Source: Paraburkholderia nodosa DSM 21604
GTDB taxonomy: Bacteria > Pseudomonadota > Gammaproteobacteria > Burkholderiales > Burkholderiaceae
Direction: 5' to 3'
Assembly (NCBI RefSeq): GCF_000519185.1
Contig: NZ_JAFA01000045.1
Span: 1 to 64,000 of the forward strand
DNA length: 64,000 bases
This document shows positions 35,683 through 44,056 of this stretch, piece after piece. The translations under genes and the position numbers were made by a program. Each line of letters starts with the position of its first letter. The stretch's first letter is position 1. The notes beneath the pieces are model-generated. The model searched no databases, was not told where the DNA came from, and worked only from the letters and a program-made list of their open reading frames with translations.

Positions 35683-36390
35683 TCAGCGCCCCGCCCCGGG
35701 CAGGCCTGACTCCGTTGCGCGCTGCAGTGCGTCCACCTGCCTCTGCAGCTCACGCAATTGCGCCTGTGCCTGGGCCTTCTGCGCGTTGAGCGCCGCCGTG
35801 TCGCCCCGCGCGTGGCGCTGGTAGTCGTCGACTCGCTCCTGCTGCATACGAGCGATGGCGAGATCGGCCTGCAGGCGGCGAGCGCGCTCTTCGGAGATCG
35901 CGATCACGCGTTCGATGAAGGTCTTTTGCGCCTCCAGCTCCGTCCGGCGTATCTCTACCTGCGAAAGCTGCTCGGTTTGCCGCACGAAGTCTGCATAGAT
36001 CGCCTCGGAACGTGCTTCGTCCTGCGAACGGATCACGCGCCAGAAGTGCTTGTCCTGAAACAGCACGACGTAGTACGTCATCTCCGGTGGATAGAAGAAG
36101 AGACTCGCGCCAAAGCTCGCGTTATAGGTCGTCCGCAGTTCGACGAGTTGGGCATCGTGAATCAGTTGCATGAGCGTGGCAACGTCGCCTTGCGCGGCGC
36201 CGACGCTGGCCTGCTCGTCCGCGCTGCCCATGTTGCCCGCCGGCGGCACTCGCTCTCCAGCCGTGTTAGACATGGCGGCCGGGTCTGCAGCGTCGACCGG
36301 CATGCCGGCCCATGCCGTCGCGCCCTGCTGCAGCAGCACGAGTGCTCCGGCGCTGAGCATCAGACGCCGCAACGTGATTGAGTGCTTCAT
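35683..36390 (-). CDS. DUF2968 domain-containing exported protein
   Basis: The 235-aa protein has a signal peptide (LMLSAGALVLLQQGATAWAG) and a Ser/Ala-rich stretch to about residue 70. The DUF2968 domain follows (TLMQLIHDAQLVELRTTYNA; FFYPPEMTYYVVLFQDKHFW). The C-terminal third (130-225) is a long, charged coiled coil rich in Gln, Arg and Glu. Function is unknown; the layout suggests a periplasmic structural or adaptor protein. The family is found mostly in Burkholderia relatives. Confidence 0.82.
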   Translation of the reverse strand: MKHSITLRRLMLSAGALVLLQQGATAWAGMPVDAADPAAMSNTAGERVPPAGNMGSADEQASVGAAQGDVATLMQLIHDAQLVELRTTYNASFGASLFFYPPEMTYYVVLFQDKHFWRVIRSQDEARSEAIYADFVRQTEQLSQVEIRRTELEAQKTFIERVIAISEERARRLQADLAIARMQQERVDDYQRHARGDTAALNAQKAQAQAQLRELQRQVDALQRATESGLPGAGR

Positions 36391-36536
36391 ACCCGTCTAT
36401 TCCATTCAGGATTCTCAGTAACCCTTCATTATCGCTGCCGGGAAATCTCAAAAACGACGTTTAAATCTGGATAAGCAGTGGAATCGAAAGATTAGGACGG
36501 GTCTTATGCAGGACGCCGGGGAAGGAGACGGAAATA

Positions 36537-36564
36537 AAAAAGCCGCGCACAGGTTGCACGCGGC
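36537..36564 (-). terminator. Intrinsic terminator of the glutamine-amidotransferase-like gene
   Basis: On the minus strand GCCGCG and CGCGGC pair around an 11-nt loop and are followed by TTTTTTATTTC, 47 nt after the stop codon at 36612. Confidence 0.75.
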
Positions 36565-36611
36565 CAGGAGGGGGTTGCTGCGATTCGCAGTGATCGCCCC
36601 GTGGTTTGCAA

Positions 36612-37961
36612 TCAGAAGCGGGTTTCGCGCGCGGATCGCAAGAAGGTGTCGAGCAGCGGCGTGCAGTCGAGCAGTTCGGGGCCGCCCGCACGATGGAACT
36701 CGGGGTGCCACTGCACGCCCACGACGAACGGCGAGCGCCGGTAACGTACCGCCTCGATGAGCCCGTCGCCCGCCGAAACGGCCTCGACGGTCAGGTCGCG
36801 TCCGAGGTTCTTCACGGCCTGATGGTGAATCGAGTTGACGATCGCCTCGCGCCGCCCAGGGAACATGGTCGCGAACGTCGAGCCCTGCGGGAACGTGACC
36901 GCGTGGCGATGCTGGTCGTAATGCTCGCTCACGTGCACGCCGGCCGTCGGCACTTCGGTCGCGATGTCCTGAAAAAGCGTGCCGCCAAACGCCACGTTGA
37001 TGAGTTGGCAGCCGCGGCACACGCCCAGCACCGGCTTGCCCGATTCGACGAACTCATGCAGCAGTTCGAGTTCATACATGTCGCGCACGCGGTCGCCCGG
37101 CCACTCGGGGCGCGGCGACACTTCCGCATACGTCTGCGGCGAGACGTCGGCGCCACCCTGGAGCAGCAGGCCGTCGAGATGCTTCGCGTAATCGCGCAAG
37201 CGGATATTGCTCGGGTGCAGCATCCCCTGATGCCCAACCGTCGGGATCATGAACACGATGACGTCTCGAGACATCACCCAATGTGCGATCGATTCCTCCA
37301 GGTATTGCAGCGTCTTGCCGCGCAGCCCTAGTGCGCCCGGCTCCGGGTGGAAGATCCGCGCCGAGACGCCGATGCGCAACGTGCGCTGCGTGATGCGCTG
37401 ACCGGCGCGGTCGAACATTTGCCGCGCCCGCGCCACGACGATGCGGCCGAACACCGCCCAGGCCGAATCGCTCGCGCGCAGATAGCGCGGCGGTTCCGGC
37501 GGAATGGCGCCGGGCGGCGGCGGGTGATGTGCAGTGAAGTCGGGCGCCTGGCCGAAGCCGGCCGGCGCAGCACCAGGACGTTGCGGCGCAGCAGAGGCTG
37601 CCGCCTCGCCCGTGCTCGCCGGTTCGGTATGCGGGGCCGGCGCGGGCGCGGACTTGCCGGCCTCGGCGGTTTCGCTGATCGGAATACTCGGCGTCGTGGC
37701 CGCCGGTGCCTGCTTCGGCAACTCGCCAGGCGCGGAAGCCGCTGCCGCCCCTCCAGCGCCAGGCGTGACGGTCGAAGCGCTTTCGGGCGCATCGGTCGAA
37801 GCGCGTTGCGCGGCTTCCCCGGCGGGCGAAGCGGAAGGCGATGCAGAGGGAGAACCAGCAGGAGGAGAGGACGAGGGCGCGGGAGCGCCGGCAGGACCGG
37901 CATCGGCAGGACGGCTTGCGCCGTCAGGGACCTCGGGGTGGTCTGATTTGTTATCGCTCAT
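36612..37961 (-). CDS. PuuD-like gamma-glutamyl-gamma-aminobutyrate hydrolase with a long disordered N-terminus
   Basis: The C-terminal 260 residues are a class I glutamine-amidotransferase-fold peptidase (C26): GLLLQGGADVSPQTY, the nucleophile in GVCRGCQLINVAFGG, and the His-Glu pair in GVQWHPEFH. Relatives hydrolyse gamma-glutamyl bonds in putrescine degradation. The first 150 of 449 residues are almost all Pro, Ala, Ser, Gly and Thr with no hydrophobic core, which is unusual for the family. No puu genes are nearby, so the substrate is open. An internal start cannot be excluded. Confidence 0.82.
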   Translation of the reverse strand: MSDNKSDHPEVPDGASRPADAGPAGAPAPSSSPPAGSPSASPSASPAGEAAQRASTDAPESASTVTPGAGGAAAASAPGELPKQAPAATTPSIPISETAEAGKSAPAPAPHTEPASTGEAAASAAPQRPGAAPAGFGQAPDFTAHHPPPPGAIPPEPPRYLRASDSAWAVFGRIVVARARQMFDRAGQRITQRTLRIGVSARIFHPEPGALGLRGKTLQYLEESIAHWVMSRDVIVFMIPTVGHQGMLHPSNIRLRDYAKHLDGLLLQGGADVSPQTYAEVSPRPEWPGDRVRDMYELELLHEFVESGKPVLGVCRGCQLINVAFGGTLFQDIATEVPTAGVHVSEHYDQHRHAVTFPQGSTFATMFPGRREAIVNSIHHQAVKNLGRDLTVEAVSAGDGLIEAVRYRRSPFVVGVQWHPEFHRAGGPELLDCTPLLDTFLRSARETRF

Positions 37962-38094
37962 GACGTGGGGTCAGGCGCGCGGCGCGCGAACGAATGAACA
38001 GGCTTCGATTATCCGTCGCACGGCACGCCGCCGCCACCCCCGCACACAATTGCTCACATCCCGTCACACCAGCGGCACCTCGAACTCGCCTGGA

Positions 38095-39852
38095 TCAGGC
38101 ATCCGGCCGCTCGTCGAAGGTCTCGCGCAACGCAATCTGCATCGACGCGTGGATCTTCACGCACCAGCGCCACAACAGCATGGTGAGCGCCGCCGCGCAC
38201 ACCAGCACGCCGACGAGGAAGCCCGTGGGCGGCAGGATCGTGCCCGAGAGCGCCGCCACGAGCAGGAACACGCCGAACATCGAGACCACGGGCACCAGTT
38301 CCGCAATCACATGACGGATCGCGCGCGTAAAGCGCCCGGCCTTCTCCGGCTGCACGCTCACTTCGGCGAGCAACAGCGCGAGCGACTGCGTCTTGCGCCA
38401 CACCGCCACGAGGAACGGCATCGCGAGCACGAGCGCGGCGCTCCAGAGCACGACGCGCTGAATGCGCTCGTCGCCGATCCAGTGCGCAAGCAACGGCGCC
38501 GCGTAACGCGCACCGTACGAAACGCCGATGAAGATCGCCGAGACGAGCGCGAGATTCACGGCAATCTGCACGACGATACGCTTCGTGAGCGAAAAGATCG
38601 TGGGCCCGTCCGAGCGCGGCACGAGGCAGCGCAGCCACTGGCTGTACATGCCGAATACGTTCGAGACGGCAGGCGGCATGGCGCGCGCGAGGCGCTGCGA
38701 GAGCGGATCGGCGATGCGGATCAGGTAAGGCGTGGTGAGCGTCGTGATGGCCGAGACGGTCACGGCGATCGGATAGAGAAACCCGCTCGTCACCTTCAGC
38801 GTGAGACCGAGCGAGGCGATGATGAACGAGAACTCGCCGATCTGCGAGACGGTCATACCCACGCGCATGGCGGTGCGTCCGTCGTGGCCCGCGAGAAAGG
38901 TGCCGAGGCCGCACGACACGAGCTTGCCGAGCACCACGGCAAGCGAGATCACGGCGATCGGCCAGGCGTAATCGACCAGCACGAGCGGGTTGAGCATGAG
39001 CCCGATCGTCACGAAGAAGATAGCGGAGAACGCGTCGCGCAGCGGCGCGACGAGATGCTCGATGCGATGCAGATGGCGCGACTCGGCCATGACTGCGCCG
39101 ATCAGGAACGCACCGAGCGCGATCGAATAATCGAGCTTCACGACGAGCAGGCAAAAGCCGAAGCAAAAGCCCAGCACCGAGACGAGCAGCATTTCGTCGT
39201 TGCCCACGCGCGCGATATAGCCGAGCACGCGCGGCACGATCAGGATGCCCGCGAGCAGCGAGACCAGCATGAAGAGCAGCAGCTTGCCGAGCGTGATGAG
39301 CGCAATGCCCGGCGAGAGCTCGCCCGTCTGCGCGATGCCGCCGAGCAGCACGAGCATCGCAATGCCGAGAATGTCCTCGACGATCAGGATGCCGAACACG
39401 AGCTGCGCGAACGGCTCGCGCTTCACGCCGAGATCGGAGAGCGCCTTGACGATGATCGTGGTCGAAGAGATGGCGAGAATCGCGCCGAGGAACAGCGCAT
39501 CCATCGTGGCCCAGCCGAACGCGCGGCCGATCTCGTAGCCGAGCCACAGCATCAGCACGATTTCCGAGAGCGCCGCGACGATGGCGGTCGCGCCCACCTG
39601 GAACAGCTTGCGCAGGCTGAATTCGAGGCCGAGCGAGAACATCAGGAACACCACGCCGAGTTCGCCGAGCGTCTGGATGGTCTGCTCGTCGTGGATCAGC
39701 TGGAACGGCGGCGTGTACGGCCCGATGATCACGCCCGCCGCGATATAGCCGAGCACGACCGGCTGCTTCAGGCGATGAAACAGCACGGTGACGACGCCTG
39801 CCAGCGCCATCACGACTGCCAGATCCTGAATGAAGCCGATTCCGTGGTGCAT
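38095..39852 (-). CDS. CPA2-family monovalent cation:proton antiporter (KefB/YbaL type)
   Basis: The 585-aa membrane protein has the Na+/H+ exchanger fold with about 12-13 helices (residues 5-400). Diagnostic stretches are LGYIAAGVIIGPYTPP, GVVFLMFSLGLEFS and FGILIVEDILGIAML. A second hydrophobic region (430-560) replaces the usual TrkA-N domain, so nucleotide control of the KefB/KefC kind is not expected. It probably moves K+ or Na+ against H+. It is divergent from the amidase gene. Confidence 0.85.
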   Translation of the reverse strand: MHHGIGFIQDLAVVMALAGVVTVLFHRLKQPVVLGYIAAGVIIGPYTPPFQLIHDEQTIQTLGELGVVFLMFSLGLEFSLRKLFQVGATAIVAALSEIVLMLWLGYEIGRAFGWATMDALFLGAILAISSTTIIVKALSDLGVKREPFAQLVFGILIVEDILGIAMLVLLGGIAQTGELSPGIALITLGKLLLFMLVSLLAGILIVPRVLGYIARVGNDEMLLVSVLGFCFGFCLLVVKLDYSIALGAFLIGAVMAESRHLHRIEHLVAPLRDAFSAIFFVTIGLMLNPLVLVDYAWPIAVISLAVVLGKLVSCGLGTFLAGHDGRTAMRVGMTVSQIGEFSFIIASLGLTLKVTSGFLYPIAVTVSAITTLTTPYLIRIADPLSQRLARAMPPAVSNVFGMYSQWLRCLVPRSDGPTIFSLTKRIVVQIAVNLALVSAIFIGVSYGARYAAPLLAHWIGDERIQRVVLWSAALVLAMPFLVAVWRKTQSLALLLAEVSVQPEKAGRFTRAIRHVIAELVPVVSMFGVFLLVAALSGTILPPTGFLVGVLVCAAALTMLLWRWCVKIHASMQIALRETFDERPDA

Positions 39853-40065
39853 GAAGGTCTTTCCTTACAAATAGCTATCGATTTTGTGCATGTTACCCGA
39901 TGCGCGGCGTGAGCCAAATCGCACGCAAGGAAAAAAGCCGACCTACAATGATGCGACCCTTGCAGGCGCGGCCCGCCCTCGGCGCCCTTCGCCGGCGGCC
40001 TGACCGCCTGCTCCGCTGAACTTCGCGCAGCGCGCCGCCGCGCATCGACCGAGTCTTCCGCCGCC

Positions 40066-41457
40066 ATGACCACCGCTTTCACGCCCGCTTTTACCCCGTT
40101 CCCTCCCCTCGCCCAGCTCGCTGCCGACCTCGCCGCGGGCCGCACGACGAGCCGCGCGCTCGCCGAAGCCGCGCTCGAGCGCATCGCCGACCCGGCCGGC
40201 CAGGGCGCGACCGTCTTCACGCACGTCGATGCCGAGCGCGTGCGCGCCGCCGCCGACGCGCACGACCGCCTGCGCGCGTCCGGCACGGTGCTTTCGCCGC
40301 TCGCGGGCATCCCCGTCTCGGTGAAAGATCTGTTCGACGTGGCGGGCGAAGTCACGCGCGCGGGCTCCACGGCGCTCGCGAACGCGGCGCCCGCCAAAGA
40401 GGACGCCACCGCCGTCGCGCGGCTGCGCCATGCGGGCGCGGTGCTGGTCGGCCGCACCAACATGAGCGAATTCGCGTTCTCGGGGCTCGGCCTGAATCCG
40501 CACTACGGCACGCCGCTCTCGCCCTGGCGCCGCGGCGTGGCAGGCGATGCGCGCGTGGCGGGCGGCTCGTCCTCGGGCGCCGCGGCCTCGGTCGCGGACG
40601 GCATGGCCGCCGTCGCGCTCGGCACCGACACCGGCGGCTCGATCCGCATCCCCGCCGCGTTCTGCGGCCTCACGGGCTTCAAGCCCACCACCGGGCGGAT
40701 TCCGAAAACGGGCGGCGTGCCGCTCTCCCCCACGCTCGACTCGTTTGGCCCGATCGGCAACACGGTGGCGTGCTGCGCGCTCACGGACCGCGTGCTCGCC
40801 GGGCTCGCGCCGCACGTGCCGGCCGCGCGCCACCTCGAAGGCGTGCGCCTCGGCGTGCTCACCAACTACGTGACCGACGACGTGGACGCCGAAGTCGCGG
40901 AGACGATCGATACGGCGCTCAAGCATCTGGATGCGGCCGGCGCGATCGTGAGCGAAGTCCGCTTCGCCGCCTTCGAGCGCCTCGCCGGGATCAACCGCAT
41001 CGGCTTCTCGCCGATGGAAGCGTATGCGTGGCATCGCGAGCTGATTGCGAAGCATCGGGACCAGTACGACCCGCGCGTGCTGGTGCGCATCCTGAAGGGC
41101 GAGCACGCTACGGCCGCCGACTATCTGGACCTGATCGCCGCGCGCGCAGCGGTCATGGCCGAGGCCCAGGCCACGCTCTGGTCGCGCTTCGACGCCGTGA
41201 TCGCGCCGACCGTCCCCATCGCGCCGCCGCCCGTCGCCCCGCTTGCCGCCGACGACGATGTCTTCGCGCGCACCAACGCGCTCGTGCTGCGTAACCCGAG
41301 CGCGTTCAACTTCCTCGATGCCTGCGCGCTCTCGCTGCCGTGCCACCACTACGGCGCAGCGCCGGTCGGGCTGATGCTCGCAGGCGCGCCTGACAACGAT
41401 GACGCGCTGCTCGCCATTGGACGCGGCGTCGAGGCCGTGCTCGCGCCGCTGCGCTGA
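40066..41457 (+). CDS. Amidase-signature family hydrolase
   Basis: The 463-aa protein belongs to the amidase-signature enzymes, with the Ser-cisSer-Lys triad visible as Lys-87 (IPVSVKDLFD), Ser-168 (GGSSSG) and Ser-192 (GTDTGGSIRIP). The spacing of 24 between the two Ser matches GatA and related amidases. No gatB or gatC lies nearby, so a stand-alone amide, allophanate or aryl-amide hydrolase is more likely than Glu-tRNA amidotransferase. The physiological substrate is unknown. Confidence 0.88.
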   Translation: MTTAFTPAFTPFPPLAQLAADLAAGRTTSRALAEAALERIADPAGQGATVFTHVDAERVRAAADAHDRLRASGTVLSPLAGIPVSVKDLFDVAGEVTRAGSTALANAAPAKEDATAVARLRHAGAVLVGRTNMSEFAFSGLGLNPHYGTPLSPWRRGVAGDARVAGGSSSGAAASVADGMAAVALGTDTGGSIRIPAAFCGLTGFKPTTGRIPKTGGVPLSPTLDSFGPIGNTVACCALTDRVLAGLAPHVPAARHLEGVRLGVLTNYVTDDVDAEVAETIDTALKHLDAAGAIVSEVRFAAFERLAGINRIGFSPMEAYAWHRELIAKHRDQYDPRVLVRILKGEHATAADYLDLIAARAAVMAEAQATLWSRFDAVIAPTVPIAPPPVAPLAADDDVFARTNALVLRNPSAFNFLDACALSLPCHHYGAAPVGLMLAGAPDNDDALLAIGRGVEAVLAPLR

Positions 41458-41596
41458 TTTGAGCGGGAATCGCTCGAGCCCCTGCTGCGTGCGGGCAAGG
41501 ACACGTCCGCGCCGCGCGCAACCTTCGCGCTAGAATCCCGTCACGCCGTCGCAGCCGCCTGTGCGCTGCGCCAGATAACCCGAACGAACGAGCCTC

Positions 41597-42127
41597 ATGA
41601 ACGACGATAACGCGCTGTTGCGCCGCGAGCGCGGCCTGCTGGTCCTCCTTGGCCTGATCTGCCTCGCGCTCCTGGCCGGCGCCCTGTACTTCCAGTATGT
41701 CGAGCATCAGGACCCGTGCCCGCTGTGTATCCTGGGGCGCTATTTCCTGATTCTGATCGCGGTCTTCGCCTTTCTCGGCGCGCGCATGACGAGCTGGCGC
41801 GGCGTGCGCGTGCTCGAAGCGCTCGTGGTGCTTTCGGCGGCAGGCGGCGCGATTGCGTCCGCGAAGCTCGTCTGGGTGCAGGCGTTCCCCAACTACAGCT
41901 GCGGTTTCGACACGCTGCAGCCCATCGTCGATGGCCTGCCCTTCGCGCACTGGCTGCCCGGCGTGTTCAAGGTGCAAGGCCTTTGCGAAACCACCTATCC
42001 GCCGACGCTTGGCCTGACCATGCCGGTGTGGTCGCTGCTCGCCTTCGTCATCGCGTTCCTGGCCGTGATCCTGAGCCTGTGGCGCAACCGGCGCCGCCAG
42101 GTGTCGTGGCCCGGCATCCGCCGCTGA
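41597..42127 (+). CDS. dsbB: Disulfide bond formation protein B
   Basis: DsbB reoxidises periplasmic DsbA and passes electrons to quinones. The 176-aa inner-membrane protein has four helices. The first periplasmic loop has the Cys-41/Cys-44 pair (DPCPLCILGRYF), and the second has Cys-101 and Cys-129 (YSCGFDTL; GLCETTYPP). All four catalytic Cys are present and the length is normal. Confidence 0.95.
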   Translation: MNDDNALLRRERGLLVLLGLICLALLAGALYFQYVEHQDPCPLCILGRYFLILIAVFAFLGARMTSWRGVRVLEALVVLSAAGGAIASAKLVWVQAFPNYSCGFDTLQPIVDGLPFAHWLPGVFKVQGLCETTYPPTLGLTMPVWSLLAFVIAFLAVILSLWRNRRRQVSWPGIRR

Positions 42128-42131
42128 CCGG

Positions 42132-42154
42132 AAAAAGGGCGCGGCGCGCCTTTT
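42132..42154 (+). terminator. dsbB: Intrinsic terminator of dsbB
   Basis: AAAA-g-GGCGC and GCGCC-TTTT pair around GGC with one bulged G. The T-run is short (four), so efficiency may be moderate. Confidence 0.6.
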
Positions 42155-42499
42155 CAAGCTCCGCAGGCTCTCCCACCGCTTCCGCCGCCTAGCCATCGGG
42201 CGGCGCGCACGCCAGCGCGATTCGAGCGTCAGCCTCGCACGGCAGCATCGAATCGCGCACGACTTCCGCACCACCCCCTCCTTCCGGGCGCGATCAACGC
42301 ACGCAATGGCTTTGCAACGCCGCGCGCGCTGTGACGTCGTCATGACCCAAGTCACATAACCCCCATCTTGCGGGGGAAATACTTTCCTGCGGCAAGCGGT
42401 GCTATCTTCGGAACTGGATGGCGATCTACGTGCGCGAGGCCGGTGTTGGCGCGCCCCTCTCGTAACGCGCGCCTGATCCGCAATGTCCCCGGGTTCACC
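42155..42499 (+). promoter_or_regulatory. Upstream region of the purine catabolism cluster
   Basis: This stretch, 345 bp, holds no gene. It contains a perfect 11-bp palindrome, TGACG-T-CGTCA (42332-42342), and a CCCCC-N7-GGGGG hairpin (42360-42376). Both lie where a xanthine dehydrogenase regulator could act. XdhR-type MarR repressors control xdh genes in related bacteria, but no regulator gene is in the window, so the operator reading is an inference. Confidence 0.35.
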
Positions 42500-44056
42500 A
42501 TGACAACGCAAACCATCCGCTTCCTCCACCGAGGCGCCGTGCACGAAGTGCGCGACCTGCCTCCCACACGCACGGTGCTTCAGCATCTGCGCGAGGATCT
42601 GCATGCCTGCGGCACCAAGGAAGGCTGCGCGGAGGGCGACTGCGGCGCGTGCACGGTCGTCGTGGGCGAACTCGACAGCGAAGGCCATCTCGCGCTCAAG
42701 GCCGTCAACGCCTGCATCCAGTTCCTGCCGACCCTCGACGGTCGCGCGCTCTATACCGTCGAAGACCTGCGCCAGCCGGACGGCGCACTGCACCCGGTCC
42801 AGCAGGCGATGGTCGATTGCCATGGCTCGCAGTGCGGCTTCTGCACGCCGGGCTTCGTCATGTCCTTGTGGGCGCTTTACGAGAACCAGCCTGCCGGCGC
42901 GGGTCTGCCGAGCCGCGAGGAAATCAACGAGGCGCTCTCGGGCAACCTGTGCCGCTGCACCGGCTACCGGCCGATCATCGAAGCGTCGCTGCGCATGTTC
43001 GACGAAACCTGCCATGCGCGCGTGGCGCTCGATCGCGCTCGCGTCGAGGCGCAGCTGCGCGCGCTGCAGCGCACCGGCACCTTCGAATATCGCGGCCCCG
43101 ATGTGCGAGGCGCCGCGCACGGCGAAAGCACGTTCTACGCGCCGCGCACGCTCGCCGCCTTCGCGGCGCTGCGTGCCGCGCATCCTGACGCGCGCGTGCT
43201 CGCGGGCAGCACCGATATCGGCCTGTGGGTTACGAAGCAGTTCCGCGACCTTGGCGACCTCATCTACACCGGCAACGTCGCGGAACTGGCGAGCGTTTCG
43301 CGCGACGCCCAGACGCTCACGATCGGCGCGGCCGTCCCGCTCGAAGAGGCCTACGCCGCGCTTGCCATCGATTACCCCGAACTCGCGGAACTGTGGGCGC
43401 GCTTCGCCTCGCTCCCTATTCGCAATGCGGGGACGCTTGGCGGCAACGTCGCGAACGGCTCGCCCATAGGCGACTCGATGCCCGCGCTGCTCGCGCTCGA
43501 CGCCACGCTCGTGCTGCGTCGTGCGGCGCGCGTGCGCACGCTGCCGCTCGCGGCCTTCTACACGGGCTACCAGAAGAACGCGCTCGAAGCGGGCGAATTC
43601 GTCGAAGCGGTCCGCGTGCCCCGCCCCGCGCCGACATTGCGCTTTCGCACCTACAAGGTCTCGAAGCGCTACGACCAGGATATCTCGGCGGTGTGCGTTG
43701 CGTTTGCGCTCGACGTGCGCGAGGACGGCACCCTCGCGAGCGCGCGTATCGCCTACGGCGGCATGGCCGCGATCCCGCAGCGCGCCGCGCTTGCCGAAGC
43801 CGCGCTCACCGGTGCACGCTGGGACGAAACCAGCGCGCAGCGCGCGATGGATGCGCTCGCCACCGACTATCAGCCGCTCACGGACATGCGCGCGAGCGGC
43901 GCCTATCGCCTGAAGGTCGCGCGCAATCTGCTGTGGCGCTGCTGGCTCGAAACGCGCGACGACGCCCCGCTCGCGCTGTGCGACGTCAACGCGTTCGCTT
44001 TCGCCGAAGGCGACGACGATGGCCGGGACAACGCAGCCGCCGGAGTCACGCCATGA
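42500..44056 (+). CDS. xdhA: Xanthine dehydrogenase small subunit (FeS/FAD)
   Basis: XdhA carries the two [2Fe-2S] clusters and FAD that take electrons from the molybdenum subunit to NAD+. In the 518-aa protein the plant-type cluster is Cys-37, 43, 48 and 51; the second cluster appears as CGFCTPG and CRCTGY. The FAD domain (about 195-500) shows VLAGSTDIGLWVTKQ and NAGTLGGNVANGSPIGDSMP. The start at 42500 (MTTQTIRFL) is the family start. Its stop overlaps the xdhB start (ATGA). Confidence 0.96.
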   Translation: MTTQTIRFLHRGAVHEVRDLPPTRTVLQHLREDLHACGTKEGCAEGDCGACTVVVGELDSEGHLALKAVNACIQFLPTLDGRALYTVEDLRQPDGALHPVQQAMVDCHGSQCGFCTPGFVMSLWALYENQPAGAGLPSREEINEALSGNLCRCTGYRPIIEASLRMFDETCHARVALDRARVEAQLRALQRTGTFEYRGPDVRGAAHGESTFYAPRTLAAFAALRAAHPDARVLAGSTDIGLWVTKQFRDLGDLIYTGNVAELASVSRDAQTLTIGAAVPLEEAYAALAIDYPELAELWARFASLPIRNAGTLGGNVANGSPIGDSMPALLALDATLVLRRAARVRTLPLAAFYTGYQKNALEAGEFVEAVRVPRPAPTLRFRTYKVSKRYDQDISAVCVAFALDVREDGTLASARIAYGGMAAIPQRAALAEAALTGARWDETSAQRAMDALATDYQPLTDMRASGAYRLKVARNLLWRCWLETRDDAPLALCDVNAFAFAEGDDDGRDNAAAGVTP

